From Anastatus disparis (taxonomy: Eukaryota > Arthropoda > Insecta > Hymenoptera > Eupelmidae): DNA of 64,000 nt. Both the position numbers and the translations under genes were made by a program. The stretch is taken from the NCBI GenBank assembly GCA_017163975.1, contig JAFFSR010000264.1, positions 806,001 through 870,000 on the forward strand. The letters are read 5' to 3'. A model generated the notes under the pieces. That model searched no databases and was not told the DNA's origin. It was given only the letters and a program-made list of their open reading frames with translations. Shown one piece after another: positions 54,984 through 64,000 of this stretch; the stretch's first letter is position 1; each line of letters begins with the position of its first letter.

Positions 54984-57507
54984 ATGTCGGCGATAGTGGA
55001 GAAAGTTGCTACACCAGTCGAGCTTGGCGAAGCTCCTCATTGGGATGTTAAAAATCAGAAGTTATATTTTGTAGATATAATTGGACAGAAAATATTTAGA
55101 CTGGATCCTACAAATGGAAAGCTCACATCGGCTTATTTGAGTAAGTTAAATATTTTTGTGTTTCTTTATCGTGCCGTTGAAAGTAAATGATAATAATTTA
55201 ATTTCCGATTTAACATTAGTTTTTACGTACGATAAATATTTATTCAAATCACAGAATTATAATAAATGAAAAAGAAAGAAATAAAATAAAGGTATAATTG
55301 AGTGTATAAATTGTTATGCTGGATTATTTATTTTATATTTAATTATAATTATTATTAATTTCTTATGAAGTTAATTAAAAATTTAATGAAAAAATTTACT
55401 AACATTAAATAATTGACGCATTTTCATCAATGTTCATTGTTATCGCAATAAAAGTAATTGAATATAATTTATACGCATTAAAAATTATTACTTTTAATAT
55501 ATGAATTATTTATTTAAAATAATTAAATTAAATTCATGTGAATAAAAACGTTTTAAACTTAAATTGAAAATCAATCATTGTAACTTTCTTATTTGCTTAT
55601 AAGAATTGAATTTTGAAAACTATTTATTTATTATCCGTGTAAATCTAAATTCAATTATTTTGAAGTGAGAATCCAATCAATTAAAAAAAGTTTTATATTT
55701 GATAAATCTTATCAGTAAGTAAATATCTATGCATTGCATAGTTACATATTTATTTAAAAAAAATAATAAAAATGTCATTCCGCAATAAAAATTAAATTGT
55801 TTAACTATTAACATTTAAAATACATTATGCACGAAGATGATGAAGCACACTCATATTAACGCCCTTGAACATTTATTAATTTTTTAATTTTAAAAATTCA
55901 TAAATTTAATTTAAATAAAAAAGGATTTTGTAACATTTAATTTAAAAAATGAATTATTCAATTATTATAAGATAATTTATATTTAAATTCTATCAGAGAA
56001 CGGACCCATCGGAGTAGTAATACCTGTTAAAGGAACTAAAGATAAACTTATCGCTGGATGCCGCAAAAGTATTGTTTTGGTAACATGGGACGGAGAAAAA
56101 GACTCCGATGATCCACCAACTAAAACATTGGTTTCCTTAAATAATGATCATTCAGACTTGAGAATAAACGATGGAAAGTGTGATTCAGCTGGCCGTTTGT
56201 GGTTTGGTTAGTGCATAAATTTATTTTTCTTTCATTATAGAACAAATAAAATTATGTTTTAATGACAAATATAAACATAATTTATCTGTCAAATTTGAAG
56301 GAACTATTGCAAATCCGGTGAACAATACAATGCCACGAAATCTTTGTGCTTTATACGTTATGGAAAAGGATTTTAATGTAAAAAAGGTATTCTCGCCCGT
56401 ATCCGTGAGCAATGGAATAGCATGGAGCGTAAAAAATGATGTTATGTATTACATTGATTCGTTAACATACCAAATTTATTCTTTTGATTACAATCCATAC
56501 GACGGTTCTATAAGTGAGAAAAATTTCAAAATAAATTTTTTATTTTTTATTTAAAATACATTTTTTTGTTTAACAAAAAAGTAATTACAATTATTTTTTT
56601 GATTTTTTAGCAAACAAAAATATGGTTTTTGATATAAAGAAGAATAATATTAAAGGTTTGCCCGATGGAATGACAATAGATACCGATGGTAATTTGTGGA
56701 TTGCTTTGTACGATGGAGGTGCTGTAAGTAAAAATTTATCTATTTATAGCTGAACTGTGTATTAGATTCCGCTTATTATATTACATATTTTAAAATTTAT
56801 ATTATATGTATAAATAAGAGAAAGAAAAATGTTGAAAACATATATTATTTCCTAATAGAAAATAGAAAATTTTCGATTGAATAATTTCCTAAATCATATT
56901 TTTTTTTATTTATCTTATAAATTTAAAGAGAAATAATATATTGTTTAATAAGTTATGTAAATACATATAGCGTAAAATTTTTTTATCAATGAAAAATCTG
57001 ATTTATAAAAATTATAATTTTCAAATCGTTATTAAATTTTTCACGTTACATACTTTCTTTATCACTAATATTTTATTATATTTTTAATACGTTTTGTAAA
57101 TAACCGACTTTAATATATATTCTTGATCTACTTTTCGACTATAATGTTTTGGTTATTCTTAGTATAATACAGTGGTTTATTCTTATACGCGTTATGTTTA
57201 TAAAAATTTTATGAATTTAAATCTTAATTATGTAAAGAAAGATTTTATTAAAATTTTATTTATTTCGCAGGTAATCCAAGTGGATCCAAAATGTGGAAAA
57301 TTACTACAAACAATAAAAATGCCCGTTGATAAAACAACTAGCCTTACGTTCGGTGGTCCTCAATTAGATATTTTGTATGTAACGTCAGCCTATCTTGATA
57401 TGACAGCTGAGGAAAAAAATCAAAAGCCGAATTCCGGAGCTCTTTTTGCCATTAAAAATCTTGGTGTTCGAGGATTACCAGCTACCGATTATAAATGCGA
57501 CAATTAA
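54984..57507 (+). CDS. Regucalcin / SMP-30-like gluconolactonase family protein
   Basis: Five exons (54984-55140, 55997-56206, 56301-56513, 56611-56723, 57271-57507) join in consistent phases to 309 residues, close to the 299 of vertebrate regucalcin. The metal-binding residues of the six-bladed propeller are all visible: Glu in VELGEAPHWD (near residue 16), Asn in LRINDGKCD, Asn in VSVSNGIAWS and Asp in GLPDGMTIDTDGNLW. Family members bind one divalent metal and hydrolyse sugar lactones; vertebrate forms also influence calcium handling. Splice sites are consensus (GTAAGT, GTTAGT, GTGAG, GTAAGT). It lacks a signal peptide, so it is probably cytosolic. It is transcribed towards the snoRNA array, tail to tail. 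Substrate in this insect is not known. Confidence 0.95.
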
Positions 57508-58264
57508 CTGTTAAAAATATATGCATTTTTTCAAATTATGTTTATAATGGCAACATATAACTCCTTTGATTTGAAAAATTTTATTTTTTTATCAAAAATT
57601 TATTTAACAATGTTTATTCTTTATATAAATTATTCAATTTGTAGATGCAGTTTTAAAACATACATTTAAATAGTTGTAAATTTAACCAAAATTAAAATTA
57701 TTGACGTTGTTATGCACATTTAGTCCTGAAAGAATAAATATTTAAAATGTAAATTGATTATTGCACTTTTTATTATTGTAAATATAAATAATGAAGAGTG
57801 ACGTAATTATATTCGAAAGACTAAAAAGTATTATCCTTATTATATTCAAAATAAATAAGAAGAATATTGAAAGATGTAATCTAAAAATTGCTAATCAAAT
57901 TTTCCAAAATTCAAAATAATCGAAATTTGTACAAGTTTTACATAAAAAACATTATTTTTTTGTATTCAATATACGTAAAAAGTCATGATAACATTTTTAT
58001 TATTCTTTATCATACTTATAAAATTTATTTTTATAAATTTAGAAGAATAAATGTATCTATGCTGGGAAGTAAATTCTTATGCCAAAGGCAAAGTTTGTAA
58101 CTTAAGAAAGCGAGCGAAAACGAATTTATCCTACTGAAAAATCTCAAATGAGATCTCAATTCAGATTTTTTTAGTAGGATACAAACAACTCTTCTCCAAA
58201 TTTAAGGGATTTCTTTTTAAATTATAACAAGATTTTAGTTTAAATAAAATCAAACATTTTCATA
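57508..58264. other. Tail-to-tail spacer between regucalcin and the snoRNA host
   Basis: Holds the regucalcin 3' UTR (an AATAAA at 57732 or 57849 may be its poly-A signal). Otherwise AT-rich; no gene. Confidence 0.5.
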
Positions 58265-58612
58265 AAAATATTTTTATTATAAAATTAAAAAAAATTTTTT
58301 TTTTTACAATAAACATATATACAAAGTACAGTAGCACAAATGTACTATTTTGACATGGAACAATAAAAAATAATAATTTAAAACACTTTGAACACTTAGT
58401 TAAATTTAAATAAAATGAGTACTGTGTACTGATTTTAAGGCACTGAATCTCACAGATAAACGTTAACTTGTCAACAAGAAACAAGGAATTGTGGCTTTAT
58501 ATATCCCCCAATAGACTCTAGATTTATTGAAAACCTAAAAAAAAATCAAAATTAATTGATACAAAAAAAATACCCTAATTAATATGATATGTATAAAATT
58601 AAATTTTTAATA

Positions 58613-58679
58613 ATTCAGATAGCAAATACAGAATAATCATAGCACTCAGAGATCTTGGTGGTTGCTAATTTCATCATGT
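58613..58679 (-). ncRNA. U24-like box C/D snoRNA, copy 1
   Basis: Minus strand: C box ATGATGA, guide AACCACCAAGATCT before the D' box CTGA, a C'-like TATGATT, guide GTATTTGCTAT before the D box CTGA. Both guides complement 28S rRNA around AGATCTTGGTGGT and TAGCAAATA, the sites served by U24/SNORD24. Intronic, between the host exons at 58828-58789 and 58534. Confidence 0.9.
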
Positions 58680-58898
58680 GATAAAAAAAAGTTATACATC
58701 AAATTTTTTTAATTCAAAAACTTTAAATTTCAATAGAATAATAGAAAAGTAATAATTAAATAGTTTATAAAATAATATAAGAACTTACTTTGTACAGTAA
58801 TAATCATTTTGAACAGCTAGACATTATCCTAAAAAATTCAATCATAATTAGCATATTGAAAAATAAGAAGATGTTTCAATAATAGATGATTTATTAAA

Positions 58899-58965
58899 AG
58901 TCAGATAGCAAATACAGAATAATCATGGCAATCAGAGATCTTGGTGGTTGCTAATATCATCATTT
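58899..58965 (-). ncRNA. U24-like box C/D snoRNA, copy 2
   Basis: All boxes and both guides intact (GATCTCTGA, GCTATCTGA). Terminal pairing TTTAAATG / TGACTTTTAA. D' side reads CTGATTGCCATG instead of CTGAGTGC. Confidence 0.88.
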
Positions 58966-59229
58966 AAAGAATATATAGTTTGAATAAAATTTTGTATTAC
59001 ATTATTACACTCACCTAATATTTTCTAGAAATTTGCCTTATAATTTACATCAATAGTAAGTGGAATTACTGATAAAACAGGTGTTTGTAATTTTTTAATG
59101 TTTGTTATGAAAAATAGTTTTCATCACATTTTTCTGCAGCTTTTATAAATATAAGAAACCTAAAAATAAAAATGCAAATAAATATAATTTTGATTTTCAA
59201 TTTTTAAACAGAAAATATGTAATTTAATT

Positions 59230-59302
59230 ATTCAGATTAGCAAATACAAAAAAACGTAATCATGGCATTCAGAGATCTTGGTGGTTGCCAATTTCATCAT
59301 AT
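59230..59302 (-). ncRNA. U24-like box C/D snoRNA, copy 3 (extra base before D box)
   Basis: Boxes intact. The D guide reads TTTGCTAATCTGA, one base longer than TTTGCTATCTGA, which would shift the selected rRNA base by one. The body carries a longer A/T linker. Confidence 0.87.
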
Positions 59303-59503
59303 AATCAAAAAATCAATACAACAAACTTTTGAAATCAAAAAACTTTAAATTTTTATTATTGAATGCTAAAAGAATAAAACAATAACACGTCAACTTACTT
59401 TATACAGTTATGAACATTTTTCACAAGTAGATATCAATCTAAAAGAGATAAATTATTATGAGAATATTGAAAAAAAAAACATAAAAAGAAATTATGTATT
59501 AAT

Positions 59504-59570
59504 AGTCAGATAGCAAATACAGAATAATCATAGCACTCAGAGATCTTGGTGGTTGTTAATATCATCATTT
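59504..59570 (-). ncRNA. U24-like box C/D snoRNA, copy 4
   Basis: Almost identical to copy 1, with guides AACCACCAAGATCT and GTATTTGCTAT. Preceded by a 40-nt host exon (59438-59399) like that of copy 2. Confidence 0.88.
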
Positions 59571-59820
59571 AAGAAACATAATGAAATTCATATTATAATT
59601 AAATTTTTACACTCACCAAAAATTATTTTAGAAACTCATCTTTTTCTTAGCATCTTTTGTTTATATTTTTTATTGCATGTTATCAAAAATAATTTTCATT
59701 GAATTCTCCGATAGTTTGAAAAGACAAAACCAGAAAATAAATGAACCTGAAAATAAACAAAACATGATTTAACATAATTTCATTTAACAATATTTTTAAA
59801 AAAGAATTAACTATTTAATT

Positions 59821-59893
59821 ATTCAGATTAGCAAATACAAAAAAAAGTAATCATGGCACTCAGAGATCTTGGTGGTTGCTAATTTCATCATAT
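59821..59893 (-). ncRNA. U24-like box C/D snoRNA, copy 5 (extra base before D box)
   Basis: Same subtype as copy 3, with TTTGCTAATCTGA before the D box and the long linker. D' guide intact. Confidence 0.87.
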
Positions 59894-60136
59894 AAATTAA
59901 ATAAACAATAATTATTTATCAAATGAAATCGTACTTTACATTACTTATAAACTGCTACAAAGATGCAATCATGTAAAACCGTGTATATAGTCAATGTCAC
60001 ATTTAGTTACGTGTCTCCGAGTTTTTAGAGATATCATTTCTTGTTCAAGTTTTTATGTAAACTATACCTGAAAAATATAAAATTTAATTATTTACCATCA
60101 TTTTAAATTAATTTTATTACAATTATCTTTTCGATT

Positions 60137-60207
60137 TTTCAGATAGCAAATACAAATAACATAATCATAGCACTCAGAGATCTTGGTGGTTGCTAATGTC
60201 ATCATAA
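60137..60207 (-). ncRNA. U24-like box C/D snoRNA, copy 6
   Basis: C box ATGATGA, D' and D boxes CTGA, both guides intact. Confidence 0.88.
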
Positions 60208-60445
60208 CAAAAGAAATAAAACTGTTAAAATAAATATTAAATGTATTTACTTAGATCAGTTTGTTGAAATCTCTGTTCTGCATATCTAACTTTTTGGTAT
60301 GATTGTCCACATCCAAATAGCATTTATTGGAAAATTAGTTAATTGTTCATAACTATTAAATGAAAATTGTACATCCTGAAAAATATAATATATTTATTTA
60401 CATTTATTCTCCAAATTGTATATAGCGATAAAGTGTTGGATAAAT

Positions 60446-60517
60446 TTTCAGATAGCAAATACAAAAAAACATAATCATGGCACTCAGAGATCTTGGTGGT
60501 TGCCAATGTCATCATGA
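60446..60517 (-). ncRNA. U24-like box C/D snoRNA, copy 7
   Basis: All elements intact (ATGATGACATTGGCAACC, AAGATCTCTGA, GCTATCTGA). Confidence 0.88.
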
Positions 60518-60750
60518 TAAAAAATGATGAAAATGATTAGTAGAAAATTTCGTAAGATAATATAATTTTTAACTCAACTTACATGTTTTAATATAACTAT
60601 ATAGCGATTTGATTTTCATCTTTTTTGGTTTCATTTTCTGTAATCCTAACATCAGTATAGAAAGAATTAAAACCCTAAAAAAGAAAGAATATGCATTTCT
60701 TTAGAATTCTTTTACATAATAGTTTTTAAATAATTTAATATTCAATTTTT

Positions 60751-60793
60751 TAAGATAGCAAATACAAAGAACATAATCATGGCACTCAGAGAT
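60751..60793 (-). pseudogene. Truncated U24-like snoRNA, copy 8
   Basis: Only the 3' half remains (CTCTGAGTGCCATGATTATG to TTTGCTATCTTA). The C box and the AACCACCAAG guide are deleted and the D box is changed to CTTA. Confidence 0.8.
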
Positions 60794-61007
60794 TAAATTT
60801 TTAATTATTTTATTATCAGTTATAAATCTAATAAGCGTACCTGAATTTAATGTGTAGGTGTTCAAATTTTGTATTCTGTAGTTCATCTTGTAGACAATTG
60901 TTTTTTGTTAGTTTCACTACTATCATTGATTGTAAATCTAAAAAAATGATTTTGATCAATGTTCTATCTTTACATAAATAAATAGATTTTATCTATATAC
61001 TGTAAGC

Positions 61008-61079
61008 TTTCAGATAGCAAATACTTAATATAAAATCATGGCATTCATAGATTTTGGTGGTTTGCCAATGTCATCATAA
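61008..61079 (-). ncRNA. U24-like snoRNA, copy 9 (diverged D' side)
   Basis: C and D boxes intact. The D' side reads AACCACCAAAATCTATGA: one guide change and a lost CTGA. The D guide TTTGCTATCTGA is kept, so it may be a single-guide gene. Confidence 0.75.
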
Positions 61080-61467
61080 AAAAAATATTACAATATTTAA
61101 AAGAAGTCAATTGAATCTTTTTAGTGATGTTAAAAAATACTTAAATTTGCTATAATAAACATAAATACTGATAAATAAATAAAGTAAATCAACTTACAAT
61201 ATTAAATTATATAAATTTCAAAGATCCAAAGCCATCAGAAGATAATAATTTCTATTGTTCATTTAACGCTTTTCCGCTTATATACGCTGTATTATTAAAT
61301 TATTGATAAAATATTAAAATTTTTCATTTGTAAAATACTAAAATAATACTTTTTTGATTATATTAAAATAAGTCTTGTAAAATCACATCAGTTATCCTAA
61401 AAGAAAATAGATAATCGTTAGATAATTGATATTTTTTTATACTTTTATTTTAATTTCAATTCTACTA

Positions 61468-61537
61468 TGTCAGTTTAGCAAATACTAAATAATTAGTCAT
61501 AGCATTCATCGATCTTGGTGGTAAAAAGTCATCATTT
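61468..61537 (-). ncRNA. U24-like snoRNA, copy 10 (diverged)
   Basis: C box ATGATGA. The D' guide ACCACCAAGATCGATGA has lost CTGA; the D side reads TTTGCTAAACTGA. It lies in the first intron after the ORC1 stop codon. Possibly decaying. Confidence 0.7.
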
Positions 61538-61618
61538 AAAAATTTTTTATTTCAAAATTCACTATTAATTAAAATAACTTACCATTAAAAAATAATGATT
61601 TACAATAAAAACGAATTC

Positions 61619-64000
61619 TTAAATCGTTATATCTTGTGTAGCAAAATGAACATCATCTGTTGATACATTTAACAATAATCTTTGGTGAATATCCATTCTT
61701 GAATGATCACATAAAAGCAGTCTCCATGAACCTAATCTAGCACAAATAGAAAGTGCTTCTGAAGAATTAGGTATTTTCTCTCCTATAAAAAAATCATTAA
61801 AAACATTTATGAATGTTTTTTTACAACTTACATAATAATTATCGAATAATATATTTTACCATTTATTGAACATAACGTTTCAAGTTGAAAATAAACATTT
61901 TTAAAAACAACTTCTTCAACTCCAGTACGATTAACTTCTGCACAAACAGCCTGAAGGAAAATTTTTTCAAAGTCTGAACAATGTTTAATAGCTTGCACTT
62001 TAGGACTAGCTATCATTTCATCTAATGCCTTTTTTACATCAATCATAGAAACCATTTCTCTACCATTCATTTCAGCAACTTCAGTTGCTCTTCTACATAT
62101 GTCTAAGGCTCGTCGTGCATCACCAGATACAGCTGCAACTTTTCTGTACAAATAAGTATATTAAACAATTTTTTTCTTCAAAGAAAATACAAAAATCAAA
62201 AGAAGTATGATGATGAATTACCGAGCTACAAGTTGTACAGTTTCATTGCCAAAAGCATCATATCCTTTTAATCTAGACACTACAATTTCTTCAAGCTGTT
62301 TATGATTATAAGGTGGAAATGTTAATCTAGTCAAACCAAGACGTGAAGTAACTTTGCCCATTAGAATTCTTTCTGGAAGATCCATTGTATTTGCTATTGT
62401 GACAACTACTAATTTAGCAGTTGATTTACTAGGCCAATCTAAAAGATTATAAATTACATCTTGGCGTTTTGTACATAAAAGATCCAACTAAAAAATATGA
62501 ATAATTTTATAATTGTCACAATTTTTTAGCTTGATTAAAATAATAATCATTTTGATACCTCATCTACAAGCAGCAATGTCATGCCTCGATTAGGATTAGA
62601 TTTGGTAAATCTTTCGTGTAACATTTTTTGAGCTGGCTCCCACATTAAAGTATCTCCTGTTAATTGTTTCCATATTTGTACATAAGCTTGTTGCGGTTTA
62701 GATAACTTCATTCCATTGATATCAATGAATTGAAATTCACTTAATTTACCAGCATCTACTGCTTTATTCAAACAACGTATAACTTCATTTACTGTAGCAG
62801 TTTTACCAGTTCCAGGAACACCACTTATATAAATACACCTGAAAAATATATTAATAAATTAAAGATTTTATTATACATATATTTTATATAGATAACTAAA
62901 CAACATACCCTCCACTACCATCAGATAATCTAGTATTTAAAAAACTATAAATTTCATTAAATTGTTCCTCTCTACATGGTAATGATTTTGGAAGAATGCT
63001 TACATGTAATTTATGTCGGGCTTCTTGTAAGGGTGTTCTAGGTTTAACAATATTCATTGTTCTTCGATGCATAGAAGGGGTCAAATTACCTAAACTTAAA
63101 CGCGAAAACTGTTTTGTTGGTGTATGAAGAGATATATTTGAAAAACTCTTTGGTGTTTCAGGTCGTTTAGGCGTTTTAGATATACGTGCTTTTTTTGATG
63201 TTTTATTTCCATGTTTTGTACGTTTTTGCGGAGAATATATACTAGAAGAATAACTATCTTCACTCATACTTTCATCTTCAGTTTCATCACCTTCACTCGT
63301 GTCATCTTCAGATTCTTCCAAATTATCTGGTTTATATTCTTTATCTGAATCTTCTCTATCTTCAAAATCTTCGGATTCATCTAATTTTTTAATAGATCTT
63401 GAATTTCTAGTAGAACTAGTATTCAATTCATCTTTAATTTTTAAATTACGTTTTGGAGTATCTTCATTTATATTTAAATTTGCCATTGCTTTTGTAGGAC
63501 TATTTATTACTACTTTTAAATTCTTTAGAAGCTTATCGTTTTCATTATATTTCATTGCATTAAATAAAGACTTTTTTGGAGTATTTTTATAATTTGACTT
63601 TCTTGGAGTTGATTCAGGTTTTGATCGTTTTGGAGTTTGATTTGCATTTTGCATATCATTTTCATCAACTTCAACATTTTTTTCAATATCAGACTGTACA
63701 GATCTTTTTCTGTTGCCAGGAGAATCAGGAGAAAATATTATTGAATGTTTTTTTCCTCCAGCATATGTTACTGACTGCATCTTGTCTTCATTGTAATTTT
63801 TTACATTGTCTTTACAAGATCTAGGTGGCCTTGTTGGTGTATTCTCAAATTTAGGTAGCATACTCTTCCTTGTCTTTCTTGTACTCTTCTTACCTGTTTC
63901 ACCTATTTCATAGTAAGTAACTTTGTAGCTTATTTGATCTGACATTCTTTTAAATTTCATTGTTATTTTGGAGGATTCACCGTCCTCAATTGAATTATAA
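61619..64000 (-). CDS. Orc1: Origin recognition complex subunit 1 (5' end beyond the window)
   Basis: Minus-strand exons 64000-62909 (partial), 62838-62559, 62487-62222, 62143-61860 and 61782-61619 join in correct phases. A long charged, low-complexity region (about 350 residues, many TPRK/TPKR-type sites) leads into an AAA+ domain: Walker A GVPGTGKT, Walker B LLLVDELD, sensor 1 region [11 protein letters not shown], and sensor 2 region [16 protein letters not shown]. The winged-helix end follows ([31 protein letters not shown]). ORC1 binds ATP and, with the other ORC subunits, marks replication origins in the nucleus. The BAH domain of animal ORC1 is not in view and the frame is open to the window edge, so the 5' part lies outside. 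TP-rich sites suggest CDK control (inference). Confidence 0.95.

Larger units (their letters stand above)
58265..61583 (-). ncRNA. snoRNA host exons, probably the spliced 3' UTR of ORC1
   Basis: Minus-strand noncoding exons can be placed between the snoRNAs by consensus sites: 61396-61198, 60937-60841, 60674-60583, 60375-60251, 60067-59945, 59746-59617, 59438-59399, 59159-59015, 58828-58789 and a terminal exon from 58534 to about 58265 with an AATAAA. Each begins after TTTCAG or TTTTAG and ends at GTAAGT, GTGAGT or similar. They have no common reading frame. The first donor (GTAAGT at 61582) lies 36 nt after the ORC1 stop, with no visible break between them. A separate promoter just before 61583 is the alternative. 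Confidence 0.7.

Noticed and set aside
58613..61537. CRISPR-like array of spaced repeats
   Set aside because: Repeats are about 67 nt with irregular 220-430 bp spacers containing splice sites; they carry C and D boxes. Eukaryotic snoRNA array.
63299..63824. Plus-strand ORFs at the right end
   Set aside because: Antisense of the ORC1 low-complexity coding exon (serine/phenylalanine-rich mirror of acidic/basic text).

Overview
The window looks like nuclear DNA from an AT-rich insect genome. It contains split genes with GT-AG introns, a tandem family of insect-type gustatory receptors, a regucalcin (SMP-30) gene, an ORC1 gene, box C/D snoRNAs and a dense mix of eukaryotic transposons. The order is an inference: AT-richness, the receptor expansion and the transposon families would fit a hymenopteran such as a parasitoid wasp, but no species marker is visible.

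Layout. 0-3 kb: a four-exon Myb/SANT-like gene on the minus strand whose 5' end abuts a decayed Penelope-like element. 3-22 kb: an old transposon-type gene on the minus strand, now a pseudogene in three pieces (3.2-4.0, 9.7-10.8 and 21.5-22.0 kb). It is split by a young BEL/Pao LTR element (4257-9120), a Harbinger-type MITE, a two-gene PIF/Harbinger relic (Myb protein plus transposase) that carries a piggyBac-type and a Tc1/mariner-type MITE, and a LOA/I-like LINE with a nested hAT-type MITE. 22-24.8 kb: 5S-rRNA-headed SINEs, a hairpin element and a TA-flanked MITE.

25-53.7 kb: five apparently intact gustatory receptor genes of four exons each. Two are on the minus strand (25077-27102, 33861-35856) and three on the plus strand (38181-40165, 45038-47831, 49765-53629). 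Exon sizes are almost identical (about 972/69/90/54 bp). The spacers hold an R2-like LINE relic, a transposase relic, TTAA-flanked elements, tRNA-headed SINEs, several MITEs, a short Penelope fragment with a hammerhead-ribozyme core, and modular GC-cored hairpins.

54.9-57.5 kb: a five-exon regucalcin gene. 58.3-64 kb, minus strand: ORC1, whose coding part ends at 61619, followed 36 nt later by a consensus 5' splice site. Beyond it lies a chain of small exons whose introns carry ten U24-like box C/D snoRNA copies. The most notable observations are this snoRNA array apparently hosted in the ORC1 3' UTR, the hairpin modules sharing an AATAGTA terminus and a CTCGCTTCGCTCG-like core, and the way transposon insertions date the receptor duplications.

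All exon boundaries were placed by eye from splice-site consensus, phase and paralogue agreement. No homology search was run.
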